A stretch of 64,000 nucleotides of DNA from an uncultured beta proteobacterium (GCA_903869595.1 CAIPZV010000043.1:124001-188000), one strand, 5' to 3'; shown: positions 55,381 through 64,000, numbered from the stretch's first letter. Program-made: numbers and translations. Notes: generated by a model from the sequence alone, not told the origin.

Positions 55381-57003
55381 TTACATCCCTGCCACCAGCC
55401 CATCGCGTCGCGCATCACTCGCCGCCACATAGCCAACTTTCCCCGGATCGCCGGCACGCCAGATGAATTGACCGGCGCCGAAGTCTTGGTAGCTGTCGTT
55501 CATCACTTCCATTTGGTGGCCGCGTGTGGCCAGCCCTTGTACCGTGGCGGTGGGCATGCCGGATTCGACATTAATGGCCAAGCCAGTGTTAAAGCGCCAG
55601 CGTGGTGCGTCGCAAGCGGCTTGCGGGTTTTGGCCGTAGTCCAGCATGCGCACCAGGGTTTGCACATGGCCTTGGGGTTGCATATTGGCGCCCATGACGC
55701 CAAAGCTCATCACCGGCTGGCCGTCACGTGTCAGGAAGGCGGGGATGATGGTGTGAAACGGTTTTTTGCCCGGCGCCACCAGGTTGGCGGTATTGGGTGC
55801 TTGCGGGTCGGTGCTAAAGCCATGGCCCCGGTTTTGCAGGCTGATGCCAAACTGCGGCTCCACGCAGCCCGAGCCAAAGCCCATGTAATTGCTTTGGATA
55901 AAGCTAACCATCATGCCGGTCTCGTCGGCAGTCGTCAGGTACACCGTGCCGCCTTGAGCCGGGTTGCCGGGGCCGAAGCTTTGGGCGCGCTGCATGTCGA
56001 TCAGTGCGGCGCGCCGGGCCAGGTACTGCGGGTCTAGCAGTTGCGTGGTGCTCAGGGCCATGGCACGCGGATCGGCCACGTAGCGATAGACATCGGCAAA
56101 GGCCAGCTTCATGGCCTCGATTTGCACATGCTGGGTGTCCACGCCGTCGCGCGCCATGGCCGAGATATCAAAGTGCTCCAGCATGCCCAGCGCCATCAAC
56201 GCGGCGATGCCTTGGCCGCTGGGCGGTATTTCGTGCACGGTGTAGCCGCGATAGTTGTGGGCCAGCGGCGGCACCCATTCGGGCTGAAAAGCCGCCAGGT
56301 CTGAGGCGCGCAGGCTGCCGCCGTGTGCGCTGGAAAAGCGCTCCATCGCTTGGGCCATTTCGCCCCGGTAAAAGGATTCGCCAAGGCTTGCCGCGATCTC
56401 GCGCAGGCCGCGCGCGGCGGCGGGAAATTGAAATAACTCGCCCACCTGGGGTGCGCGCCCGTAGGGCAAAAAGTGGTCGGCAAAGCCAGGCTGGTTTTTC
56501 AACTCGGGCGTGGCAGCGGCCCATTTTTGCTGGACCACCACCGGCACCAGGTAGCCGCGCTCGGCGATCTCGATGGCAGGTTGCATGAGGTCAGCGAAAG
56601 GTAATTTGCCAAAGCGCTGGCTCATGGTGGACCAGGCGGCGACGGCGCCGGGCACGGTGACCGCATCGAGCCCACGCTTGGGCGGCGTAGCCAAGGCCTT
56701 GCCGCCTTTGCTGGCAAAGTAGTCCGGCGTCCAGGCCGCAGGCGCGTGGCCCGAACTATTGAGGCCGTGCAGTTGCTGCCCGTCCCACAAAATACAAAAC
56801 GCATCCGAACCCAGGCCGTTGCTGACCGGCTCGCAAATCGTCAGCGCGGCGGCGGCAGCAATCGCTGCGTCCACCGCATTACCGCCTTGCCACAGCATGC
56901 GTAAACCCGCTTGCGCCGCCAGCGGGTGCGAGGTGCTGACGATGTTGCGGGCAAACACCGGCAGGCGGGTGCTGCTGTAGGGGTTGGAAAAATCAAAATG
57001 CAT
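55381..57003 (-). CDS. Gamma-glutamyltransferase-family protein
   Basis: A 540-residue Ntn-hydrolase of the GGT family. The predicted autoprocessing threonine is Thr353 in GGTVYLTTADETG, giving a large and a small subunit after self-cleavage. The oxyanion region reads NGLGSDAF rather than the common GGGGF, and no signal peptide is seen, so it is probably cytoplasmic (YwrD-like) rather than a classical periplasmic Ggt. ATG 57003 starts the family region. It is 161 bases downstream of the second Rieske gene, so it may be the last gene of that operon. The substrate may be a gamma-glutamyl compound other than glutathione. Confidence 0.82.
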   Translation of the reverse strand: MHFDFSNPYSSTRLPVFARNIVSTSHPLAAQAGLRMLWQGGNAVDAAIAAAAALTICEPVSNGLGSDAFCILWDGQQLHGLNSSGHAPAAWTPDYFASKGGKALATPPKRGLDAVTVPGAVAAWSTMSQRFGKLPFADLMQPAIEIAERGYLVPVVVQQKWAAATPELKNQPGFADHFLPYGRAPQVGELFQFPAAARGLREIAASLGESFYRGEMAQAMERFSSAHGGSLRASDLAAFQPEWVPPLAHNYRGYTVHEIPPSGQGIAALMALGMLEHFDISAMARDGVDTQHVQIEAMKLAFADVYRYVADPRAMALSTTQLLDPQYLARRAALIDMQRAQSFGPGNPAQGGTVYLTTADETGMMVSFIQSNYMGFGSGCVEPQFGISLQNRGHGFSTDPQAPNTANLVAPGKKPFHTIIPAFLTRDGQPVMSFGVMGANMQPQGHVQTLVRMLDYGQNPQAACDAPRWRFNTGLAINVESGMPTATVQGLATRGHQMEVMNDSYQDFGAGQFIWRAGDPGKVGYVAASDARRDGLVAGM

Positions 57004-57164
57004 GGCATTGGGCGGCGCGGCGCCGCAATGGGGTTGAAAAAGCCGCCGGGGTGTGGGCGGCGGATGCGTGCCGGGGCATCTTAGCCTTTGGCAGTGCCTA
57101 TTCATGCCGAGCCATATTCACCCTTGGCGCTGCCTGCGCGCCATAAAAAAGTGGTGCCTTGCAA

Positions 57165-58325
57165 CTAGCGCCTAAGCGCCCGCGAAAACCCCGGCGCCGG
57201 CTCTATGCCCAGGCGGGTCACCGGGCAGGCCTCTTGCACGCGGCGGTGGAAGTCTTCGATGCAATACTCGTAGCGCGACAGCGGGCCGTTGGCAAAGCCC
57301 TGGGATTGCAAGCCTTGCTGCACGCGCTCGCTCAAGGCTTTGTCCTCGGCGCTGACCTGGCGGTTGATGCGGGCGTTCAGGTAGCGCAGTACTTTCATTT
57401 CGCGGCGGCTGTCCGGGCGCACATAGATGGGGTAGCGCACGGTGCACGTGGTGGCGGTTTTGGGGAAAAACTGGAACAAGTCCATGCTGTCGCCATAAAT
57501 GTCCATACCGGTATTGGGTGGCATGGTGAAAAACGTCCAGGCATTGCGCACCGACGCGGGCAGGTCGGCGTTCAGGAGCGGCGCCATGGACTGGTACATG
57601 CGCTCGGCCCAGTTACTCGACGGTTGCGCGCGCAACACGCTGGTGCTAGCGGCCACACCGTGGGCATTGAGGCTTCCCATCATGTCGCTGTCGAGCAAGC
57701 GCTGGTAGCCCGGATGGCCCAGCGGCACATGGTAGTTTTCCAGGTTGTTGTCCACGCCGACTTTCCAGTTGCAGGCCCAGTCTTCCACCCAGTGCGCGCC
57801 CAGGGGTACCATTTCTTCCAGCCGGTAGTCGTGCAACTGGGGCAAAAATTCTTGCCACTGCGTATGCAGCGCCGGGCCGCCCGGCGTCAGGCGCACAAAC
57901 ACCAGGCCGCAGAGCACTTCCAGTTCCAGGGCACGCAGGCCGAGCGTGGATTTGTCGTGGTCCGCGAATGTCTCTTCGCTGGGCCGTGCGGCCAGCGGGC
58001 CTTGCAGGCTGTAGCTCCAGCCGTGGTAGGGACAGGTCAGCCGCGCTTTGCATTGGCCGCTGCCGTCCAGCAGCCGCGCGCCCCGGTGGCGGCATACATT
58101 GAGGTAGGCGCGCAGCACACCGGCCTCGTCGCGCAGCACCAGCACCGGGTCCGGCCCCATGTCCAGGGTGATGAAGTCGCGTGGCTGCGGCAATTCATTG
58201 ACATGGCAGGCAAACTGCCAAGACCTGCGAAACAGCGCATCTATTTCCAGACCTTGCAACTCCGCATTGCTATAGGTCCAGGCCGGTAGCGTGGGCCGGA
58301 TGGGGAGCCTTGCGTGCTGCGTCAT
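57165..58325 (-). CDS. Rieske-type oxygenase alpha subunit (second of two)
   Basis: A 386-residue Rieske non-heme iron oxygenase. The 2Fe-2S ligands are Cys78, His80, Cys98 and His101 (CRHRG ... CPYHGW). The mononuclear-iron motif ENYHVPLGH gives His199 and His204, and Glu196 takes the place usually held by aspartate in ring-hydroxylating dioxygenases. Glutamate here occurs in the carnitine and betaine oxygenases CntA and GbcA, which suggests an amine substrate. No reductase gene lies nearby. It starts 30 bases after the TetR stop, in the same operon. Confidence 0.82.
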   Translation of the reverse strand: MTQHARLPIRPTLPAWTYSNAELQGLEIDALFRRSWQFACHVNELPQPRDFITLDMGPDPVLVLRDEAGVLRAYLNVCRHRGARLLDGSGQCKARLTCPYHGWSYSLQGPLAARPSEETFADHDKSTLGLRALELEVLCGLVFVRLTPGGPALHTQWQEFLPQLHDYRLEEMVPLGAHWVEDWACNWKVGVDNNLENYHVPLGHPGYQRLLDSDMMGSLNAHGVAASTSVLRAQPSSNWAERMYQSMAPLLNADLPASVRNAWTFFTMPPNTGMDIYGDSMDLFQFFPKTATTCTVRYPIYVRPDSRREMKVLRYLNARINRQVSAEDKALSERVQQGLQSQGFANGPLSRYEYCIEDFHRRVQEACPVTRLGIEPAPGFSRALRR

Positions 58326-58355
58326 GGTGGTGGCCTGGCTTGCTTACTTGCGCAC

Positions 58356-58988
58356 TTACAAAAGATGCGCCACTGCGTTCAGGCACATAGCCCGTGCTTG
58401 CGCGGCGCTGAGAGACTGGGGGTCTAGTGCGGCTTGCAACCACAGCCCGGCGATCAAGGCCATTAGCGCAATCGACTGGGCGCGGGTGTCAATGTGCAAA
58501 CCATTTTTCTGGGCCAAGCGCTCCATCACGTCTTGGTAAATTTTCAGGTCCAACTGGTAGAGCGCGCGGTCTAGCTTTTGCAGCTTGGGCGATTTGGGAA
58601 TCACACTCCAAAAGCCCAGCCAGATGCGTAATTGCTGCGGGTTGAACATGGCATCGTCAAAGTTTTTGTTGATGCACGAGCGCAAGGCGTCCGCCGGGTC
58701 AGCCATGGCTTTCATGCCGTCCAGCGCGTACGCGGTCCACTGGTCGCACAGGGTTTTGTAAGACTGCTGTAGCAACGCGTCTTTACTGCCGAAATGGTGG
58801 TTGATCAGCCCACGTGACACGCCGCCTTCGGCGCAAATGCGCTCAATGGTGATGCCGCTGTAGCCGTATTGGGCAATCGAGCGTGTAGTGGCGTCGATCA
58901 AGAGCCGCTTGCGTACCTCGGGCTGCTCGCGACTGCGCACCGCCGCAGGCTTTGCGGGTTTTTTGGTGGGGGTTGGCGAGTGGGCCAT
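58356..58988 (-). CDS. TetR-family regulator (BetI-like)
   Basis: A 210-residue repressor with an N-terminal helix-turn-helix (about 25-70; TIERICAEGGVSRGLINHHFGSKDALL) and a ligand-binding C-terminal region ending in ALMALIAGLWLQAAL, resembling BetI-group regulators of choline and betaine genes. It lies inside the operon between the two Rieske genes, 20 bases after one and 30 bases before the other, so it probably senses the pathway substrate and controls its own transcript. No operator was identified because the operon promoter is outside the window. Confidence 0.83.
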   Translation of the reverse strand: MAHSPTPTKKPAKPAAVRSREQPEVRKRLLIDATTRSIAQYGYSGITIERICAEGGVSRGLINHHFGSKDALLQQSYKTLCDQWTAYALDGMKAMADPADALRSCINKNFDDAMFNPQQLRIWLGFWSVIPKSPKLQKLDRALYQLDLKIYQDVMERLAQKNGLHIDTRAQSIALMALIAGLWLQAALDPQSLSAAQARAMCLNAVAHLL

Positions 58989-59008
58989 GTAATCGGTCTG
59001 TAGGAAAT

Positions 59009-60301
59009 CTATTTTGCCAAGCCATTGGCGGCGGGCGCTTCCACGAGTGCGCGCATGGCGTCTAAATACCATTCGATATAAAGCTGCGCGCAGGACTCCA
59101 TGGGCGCGTAGGGGCCGGGCGTGAAGAAGGCCGAGTTCACGCCTAACTGATTAACTTCGATGATGCGCTTGTCTTCCAAGCTGGTGAAGTCCCACATCCA
59201 GGTCAGGCGCTCCAGGTCATAGTCCACGCCTTCTACTGCGTCTTGGTCCACCAGCCAAATCAATTCAAACTCGGTGCGGTCCACGGTTTGGGGCACGGTG
59301 CGGTAGAGCAGGGTGTAGTCGGGGTAGGCCACAAAGTTGGAACTCGGCCCAAGGTCAATAAACGAAAACCCGCCGTCATAGCCCTTGCCGCGAAACGCGC
59401 CCATGAGCGGGGCGACGGCTTTGCCATCGGCGCTGCCGGTCTGAAAACCATCAACCATGGCCGAGGCGATGCAGTCCGCGCTTTCTTGGCCGCTATGGGC
59501 GGCGGTGTAATAAAAATCTTGCTCTTGCAGGTTCAGGCCCAAGGCCTGGCGGCGTGCGCGTAAAGCCTGATCCGGCCCTTGGCGCAACGCTTCGGGGCGC
59601 GAGTAGGTGTGGCGTTTGGAATACTCTTGGTGCGATGGAGTGCAGTGGTAGCACTCTTGGTAGTTTTCTTCCACCAGTTTCCAATTGGCAGCGATGTGAT
59701 AGGTCTTGCGCGCCGCCACTTTGGCGCGGCCCCAGCCATAGACTTGGGCTGCCGGTGCAAACACCTGGCGCATGTGTTCCAGGCCCAAGGGTTCGCGCGC
59801 GAGGGTGATAAAAATCATGCCTTCTTCCACATGCACGGCCAGTTGGCGCAAGCTGTGATCGGCGGGTTTGAAGCTTTCGTCCATGCCGCGTGCATGCAGC
59901 AATTGGCCGCTGCAGTCATAGGTCCAGCCATGGTAGGGACAGACAAATTTGCCATTGGCTTTATGGCCTTGGGCTTCATCACAAATGCGCGAACCCCGGT
60001 GGCGGCAGACGTTGAGCAGGGCACGTATCTGGCCATCGGCATCCCGGGTGATGATGATGGATTCGCTGGCCAGCTCCACGGTAAAAAAATCGCCTGGTTT
60101 TGCGACCATGCTGCTATGGCCTACACAGTGCCAATGCGCCAGCAAAAAGTGGCGCATGTCTAGCTCAAAAATTTGCGGGTCTTTGTAAAACGCACGTGGC
60201 AGCGCGTAGCCGCTTTGGGTAGCGGCCAAGGCTTGGCGCAGACTGGCCAGCGCATCGGGCGCGGCGCTGGGGTAGAACAACACAGGCTGGGTCGTGGACA
60301 T
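59009..60301 (-). CDS. GbcA-like Rieske oxygenase alpha subunit
   Basis: A 430-residue Rieske oxygenase. The cluster ligands are Cys99, His101, Cys121 and His124. The iron site is ECYHCTPSH, with His219 and His224 and a bridging Glu216. The C-terminal stretch DAVEGVDYDLERLTWMWDFT and NQLGVNSAFFTPGPYAP closely recalls the glycine betaine oxygenase GbcA. ATG 60301 matches the family N-terminus. The likely reaction is oxidative removal of a methyl group from a quaternary amine. It is eight bases after the GcvT gene; no reductase (GbcB) is present in the window. Confidence 0.85.
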   Translation of the reverse strand: MSTTQPVLFYPSAAPDALASLRQALAATQSGYALPRAFYKDPQIFELDMRHFLLAHWHCVGHSSMVAKPGDFFTVELASESIIITRDADGQIRALLNVCRHRGSRICDEAQGHKANGKFVCPYHGWTYDCSGQLLHARGMDESFKPADHSLRQLAVHVEEGMIFITLAREPLGLEHMRQVFAPAAQVYGWGRAKVAARKTYHIAANWKLVEENYQECYHCTPSHQEYSKRHTYSRPEALRQGPDQALRARRQALGLNLQEQDFYYTAAHSGQESADCIASAMVDGFQTGSADGKAVAPLMGAFRGKGYDGGFSFIDLGPSSNFVAYPDYTLLYRTVPQTVDRTEFELIWLVDQDAVEGVDYDLERLTWMWDFTSLEDKRIIEVNQLGVNSAFFTPGPYAPMESCAQLYIEWYLDAMRALVEAPAANGLAK

Positions 60302-60309
60302 GGTGCAGC

Positions 60310-61527
60310 TTAGCGTTCCGGCGGTGGCGTCGCGCGGCGGCGGGCGGGCAAGTAAAAAGGGCGTTCGACGATTTTGCAACGCACATTGCGCCGCTCCCAT
60401 TGCAGTTCGCGGTGCAGGTACAAGTCCACCCACAAGCTGGCTTGCGTGTTGCAATACGGTGCGTCCAAGCGGGCGATGGCGATATTGCGCTTGAGCGTGG
60501 GCGACCACATGGCCGAGGTAATTTCACCCGCCTGAACGCTGTTCTCTTTGTCGGCATACACCAGTGAGCCGTGGGCCGCTTTATTGCCATCGAGCTCCAG
60601 GCCGACCAACTTGCGCCGAGGGCCAGCCGCTTGGGCTGCCAGCAGTGCGCGCCGTCCGTTGAAATGCCCTTTGTCCAGGGCCACGGTCCAGGCCAAGTTC
60701 AGCTCCCAGGGCGTGCTTTCGCGGCCTAAGCGGATGGTGTGTTTGCAAGAAATAAAGTCCACATCGGGCAAGATAAAACCGGCCTCGATGCGCGCCATAT
60801 CCAGCGCCTCGTAGCCAATCGGCGTAATGCCCCGGTTACGGCCGGCTTCCATCAGGCTGTTCCACAATAGCGTGGCACCTTCAGGTGCGATCCAGACTTC
60901 GTAGCCCAAGTCACCGGTAAAGCCGGTGCGCGATACCGTGACCCGGTGGCCATGCCAGTCCTGGTGCACCATGGCCATGGGTTTGAGGTTTTCTAGGCCT
61001 TCCAGACCTATGGCGCGTAATACGGTAAAAGCCGTTGGCCCTTGCACCGCCAATGCGGCAATGTCGGCCGTGACTTCGGCGATCTCCACATCAAAACCAA
61101 AGGCGCTGTCTTGCAGCCATTCCAGCTGCCTTTCTTGGCTGCACAAGCGGTATTCTTGCGGCCCCAGGCGAAACACCGTGCCGTCATCGATCACATGGCC
61201 TGCATCGTCGCACCACAGCGTATAGACCACTTTGTCCACCGCCAGTTTGCGCATGTCGCCGGTGACTAAGCGGTTGAGGTAGCGCTCAGCGTCCGGGCCG
61301 CTGATGCGGTACTTGACCATGGGTGTCAGGTCAAACAGGGCGCAGCTATTGCGGATGGCAAAGTATTCGTGCTCGGTGGTGGAGTACACGCCGGGCGTGC
61401 TGTAGCCAGTCCAGGCGATAAAGCTGTCGGTCTGAATCCAAGGGCGGCTGGCTTCAAAAAACGGTGTGTGCAGCAGGGGCCTGCGGTAGTGCGCGTCGGA
61501 CATCTGGGGCAGCGATGCGAACTTCAT
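60310..61527 (-). CDS. GcvT-family folate-dependent demethylase-like protein
   Basis: A 405-residue stand-alone GcvT-superfamily protein. Visible signatures are NSCALFDLTPMVKYRISGPDA, VSRTGFTGDLGYEVW and the C-terminal barrel ITSAMWSPTLKRNIAI. The start overlaps the stop of the upstream flavoprotein gene (ATGA), implying coupled translation with that oxidase. A flavoprotein that oxidises an N-methyl group and a GcvT protein that passes the carbon to folate would together mimic dimethylglycine oxidase, which joins both functions in one chain. The substrate is unknown. It differs from the GcvT genes at 10521 and 14048. Confidence 0.82.
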   Translation of the reverse strand: MKFASLPQMSDAHYRRPLLHTPFFEASRPWIQTDSFIAWTGYSTPGVYSTTEHEYFAIRNSCALFDLTPMVKYRISGPDAERYLNRLVTGDMRKLAVDKVVYTLWCDDAGHVIDDGTVFRLGPQEYRLCSQERQLEWLQDSAFGFDVEIAEVTADIAALAVQGPTAFTVLRAIGLEGLENLKPMAMVHQDWHGHRVTVSRTGFTGDLGYEVWIAPEGATLLWNSLMEAGRNRGITPIGYEALDMARIEAGFILPDVDFISCKHTIRLGRESTPWELNLAWTVALDKGHFNGRRALLAAQAAGPRRKLVGLELDGNKAAHGSLVYADKENSVQAGEITSAMWSPTLKRNIAIARLDAPYCNTQASLWVDLYLHRELQWERRNVRCKIVERPFYLPARRRATPPPER

Positions 61528-63080
61528 GGCGCGCTCCGGCTTTGAAGAATAGCGCGCGCCGCGTGGCGACCGGCCAGGCCCATGACGCTGCCGCCGGGGT
61601 GGCAGGCGGCGCCACACATCCACAAGCCCGGCAGCGGACTTTGGTATTGCTGGTAGAGCGGCAGCGGACGGTTGATAAAAAACTGGTCAAAGCTCAGCGC
61701 GCCCTGGTGCCAGTGGCCACCGGCTAATCCAAATTCACGCTCGATGTCCGAGGGTGTGAGCAATTCGCAATGCTCTACCAAAGCGCCCAAACCGGGGGCG
61801 TGGTTTTCCAACACGGAAAAAATGTTTTGCAAGAGTTTGGCGCGCGCGGCCTGCGGGTTCGGCCCCAAGTCGTAAGGTACAAATTGCACCAGTGCCGAAA
61901 GCACATGCTTGCCCTCTGGCGCCAGGCCGGGGTCGTTGAGCGTGGGTATGCTGATTTCCAGCGCCGGGCGCTCGGGCACTTCGCGGTATTTGCTGGGGTT
62001 GAAGGCCTGCTCCAAATAATCCATGCTCGGGCTGATCAGCAGGCGGCCCCGCAAAGCGGCGGCATCTGCGCCGGTAAAGGCCGGTAGCGCGGACAGGCCC
62101 AGATGCAGCTTGGCCACCAGGCCGCGCGCGCGGAAGTGGCGCACCCGGCGCACCGTGCCGGTATCGAGTTGTGGCGCACCCAGCAATTCCAGCAAAGTGT
62201 GCTTCAGGCCAGTTCCCGAGACCACGATCGCCGCTTCGATTTCCTGCCCGTCGGCCAGGCGCACGCCGCAGGCTTTGTCGTCCCGCGTCAATATGTTTTG
62301 CACCGCCAAACCGGTGCGGATTTGCACGCCTTGGGCGGTGCAGGCCAGGCCCAGCGCGTCGCTGAAAGCGCCCATACCGCCCAGCACTTGTGACAGGCCG
62401 CTGCTGCCCGCGCCTTGTTCCCCCGCCAGCCGGTACAGCCAGGTCAGCACCGTGCCGGGCGAGCGTGGGCCGTACTCGCCGCCCAGGCAGGCATCAAAGG
62501 CCAAGGCGCCTTTGAGCGGGGCATCGGCCAGGTTGTCGTCTAGCAAGTCATAGACGTTCATGCCGCCTATGCGCAGCAATTCGCGCATCGCGCTTTTGCC
62601 CATCAGGCGCAGGCGCAGCGCCAGGCGCAACATGGCCCAGCGCTCGCCCCAGCGTTTGAGTGAAAGTTGCGGTGGGCTAGTTTTCAGTAAGTGGGCCACC
62701 AAGGCCCCGAAGCCTTGCATGCGCTTTTGAAAAGGCGCATAGGCTTGCGCATCGGCGGCGTTCAGGCCGCTTGGCGCGTGCAGGGCCAGGGCCGGGCCAT
62801 CGGGCCGCAGCGCATGCGTGGGCATGGCTTGCGCGGCCAGCAGCAGACCGTGGCTTTGCAAGCCAAAATCTTGCACCATGCTCTGCGGCAAAGCATGCAG
62901 CAAATGCGCGCAGCCCGATACGCTAAAGCCCGGCGCAAAGCTGCGCGTCACCGCCGCGCCGCCCACTTGTTCGCGCGCTTCAAGCACCAGCACTTTACGA
63001 CCGGCGCGCGCCAGGTCCAGCGCGCAGGCCAGGCCGTTGTGGCCGGCTCCGATGACGATGGCATCAAAACGCGTATTCAT
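61524..63080 (-). CDS. CrtI/PYROXD2-like FAD oxidoreductase (second of tandem pair)
   Basis: A 518-residue flavoprotein of the phytoene-desaturase/PYROXD2 superfamily. The FAD motif IVIGAGHNGLACALDLA starts at about residue 8, and the C-terminal FAD-contact segment is GLWMCGAACHPGGSVMGLAGRHAA. No carotenoid genes are near. It overlaps both its neighbours by four bases, so it is tightly coupled to the GcvT gene and to the upstream paralogue. In this setting an amine or betaine oxidase role is more likely than desaturation of a lipid. This is inference. Confidence 0.83.
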   Translation of the reverse strand: MNTRFDAIVIGAGHNGLACALDLARAGRKVLVLEAREQVGGAAVTRSFAPGFSVSGCAHLLHALPQSMVQDFGLQSHGLLLAAQAMPTHALRPDGPALALHAPSGLNAADAQAYAPFQKRMQGFGALVAHLLKTSPPQLSLKRWGERWAMLRLALRLRLMGKSAMRELLRIGGMNVYDLLDDNLADAPLKGALAFDACLGGEYGPRSPGTVLTWLYRLAGEQGAGSSGLSQVLGGMGAFSDALGLACTAQGVQIRTGLAVQNILTRDDKACGVRLADGQEIEAAIVVSGTGLKHTLLELLGAPQLDTGTVRRVRHFRARGLVAKLHLGLSALPAFTGADAAALRGRLLISPSMDYLEQAFNPSKYREVPERPALEISIPTLNDPGLAPEGKHVLSALVQFVPYDLGPNPQAARAKLLQNIFSVLENHAPGLGALVEHCELLTPSDIEREFGLAGGHWHQGALSFDQFFINRPLPLYQQYQSPLPGLWMCGAACHPGGSVMGLAGRHAARAILQSRSAP

Positions 63081-64000
63081 TCCTGCCCCCGCAGTCCTAA
63101 ATCCTGTAAGACCGAGCGCGCCGCATTGGCCCCGGGCGCACCCATGACGCCGCCACCCGGATGCGTGCTGGAGCCGCACATATACAAACCTTTGACCGGC
63201 GAGCGGTATTGCGCGTAGCCGGGAATAGGCCGGTTAAACAGCAACTGGTCCATGGTCAATTCGCCCTGAAAGATATTGCCTTCGGTCAGGCCGACTTCGT
63301 TTTCTATATCCCAAGGCGTGCGGATTTCGGCATGGCGTATCAGGCTTTTGAAGTTGGGGCTGTGCTCGGCAATCGCGTTGATAACGGTATTGCCAAAGGC
63401 TTGGCGTTTGCTGTCGTCCCAGGGGCCATCGGCCAGTTCGTAGGGCGCGTATTGCACAAACACCGACATATAGTGTTTGCCCTCGGGCGCCATCGTAGGG
63501 TCGATGATGGAGGGCAGCAGCATGTCCACATAGGGGTGACGCGACCAGCGGCCGGCTTTCCAGTCGTCATAGCCGCGCTCGATATCGTCCATGGTCTCGG
63601 AGATATGCATATCGCCTTTGATAGCCGGCGAATCTGGCGGCAGCGCCGGAAAATGCGGCAGTCCGTCCAGCGCTATATTGAGCTTGCCCGAGGAGCCGCG
63701 AATCTTGAAGCGGCGCACCAGCTCCACAAAGTCCGGCGGCAGCGCTTTGGCATCTAAAGTATCCAAAAACGTGCGCTTGACGTCCATATTAGATATCACC
63801 GTGCTGGCATGAATTTCTTCGCCGCTGTCCAGCACCACGCCGGTGGTTTTGCCGCCGCGCACCAGAATCTGCGCTACTGGCGCGTCGGTGCGTACGCTGC
63901 CGCCGCTGGCGAGCAAAGAGTCGGACATGGCTTGCGTGACCGCGCCCATGCCGCCACGCGCAAAGCCCCAAGAGCCCACCGCATCGTCAATATCACCCAT
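63077..64000 (-). CDS. CrtI/PYROXD2-like FAD oxidoreductase (first of tandem pair, partial)
   Basis: The C-terminal 307 residues of a paralogue of the 61524 protein; the N-terminus with the FAD Rossmann motif lies beyond the right edge. Segments shared with the second copy include MAPEGKHYMSVFVQYAPYEL, WDIENEVGLTEGN and GLYMCGSSTHPGGGVMGAPG, so the pair probably arose by duplication. The stop overlaps the next start (ATGA). Two different flavoproteins may form a heteromer or act on successive intermediates. Upstream genes and the promoter are not visible. Confidence 0.8.
   Translation of the reverse strand: MGDIDDAVGSWGFARGGMGAVTQAMSDSLLASGGSVRTDAPVAQILVRGGKTTGVVLDSGEEIHASTVISNMDVKRTFLDTLDAKALPPDFVELVRRFKIRGSSGKLNIALDGLPHFPALPPDSPAIKGDMHISETMDDIERGYDDWKAGRWSRHPYVDMLLPSIIDPTMAPEGKHYMSVFVQYAPYELADGPWDDSKRQAFGNTVINAIAEHSPNFKSLIRHAEIRTPWDIENEVGLTEGNIFQGELTMDQLLFNRPIPGYAQYRSPVKGLYMCGSSTHPGGGVMGAPGANAARSVLQDLGLRGQE

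Noticed and set aside
61524..64000. Carotenoid biosynthesis (phytoene desaturase) genes
   Set aside because: No crtB, crtE or other carotenoid genes are present. The operon partners are Rieske, GcvT and TetR proteins, so the CrtI-type fold is probably used on another substrate.

Overview
The window looks like chromosomal DNA of a GC-rich betaproteobacterium, most likely Burkholderiales and perhaps Comamonadaceae. This rests on gene families and context (BPSS1780-type membrane protein, fructosamine-kinase-type ThrB divergent from polA, Fur and FNR-type boxes), not on any database search.

Positions 1 to about 25.8 kb form a methylated-amine catabolic island. Transport is by a TMAO-type ABC importer (tmoX, tmoV, tmoW, minus strand) plus an APC permease and an EamA carrier. 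Trimethylamine is oxidised to TMAO by Tmm, and TMAO is split to dimethylamine and formaldehyde by Tdm (DUF1989 fused to GcvT). Dimethylamine is N-demethylated by a heme-PAS (DUF3445) enzyme with its flavin/2Fe-2S reductase and a zinc-ribbon partner (Dmm type). Methylamine enters the indirect N-methylglutamate pathway through GmaS, MgsABC and MgdABCD. An XRE-cupin regulator stands at the head of the island. A GGGTG...TACCC motif recurs in front of several island transcription units and is a candidate regulon operator. A 34-codon remnant of formate-THF ligase (fhs) survives between the cupin and EamA genes.

Positions 25.9 to 45.5 kb are mostly housekeeping: a HIBADH-type dehydrogenase, guaC, uvrD, an iron ABC transporter (fbpCBA) with a perfect Fur palindrome before fbpA, a DksA-type zinc-finger gene behind a probable FNR box, a secreted unknown protein, an alkaline phosphatase, a LysE exporter, a BPSS1780 protein, thrB, polA, and a ZIP transporter with a His-Ala hexanucleotide repeat. 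Positions 45.6 to 53.0 kb hold an RND efflux operon (outer-membrane factor, adaptor, pump), interrupted by a dispersed palindromic repeat and followed at once by a second GmaS/GlnT-like gene. Next come aceA, preceded by two identical 14-bp palindromes, and a brnTA toxin-antitoxin pair.

Positions 55.4 to 64.0 kb (minus strand) carry a tightly packed operon that I cannot match to a described pathway: two CrtI/PYROXD2-like flavoproteins (the first cut by the window edge), a GcvT-family folate enzyme, a GbcA-like Rieske oxygenase, a TetR regulator, a second Rieske oxygenase and, after 161 bp, a gamma-glutamyltransferase-family gene. Both Rieske enzymes carry the glutamate bridge typical of quaternary-amine oxygenases. 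The set suggests demethylation of an unknown quaternary or N-methylated amine, with the C1 unit passed to folate. This is the best candidate here for an undescribed system.
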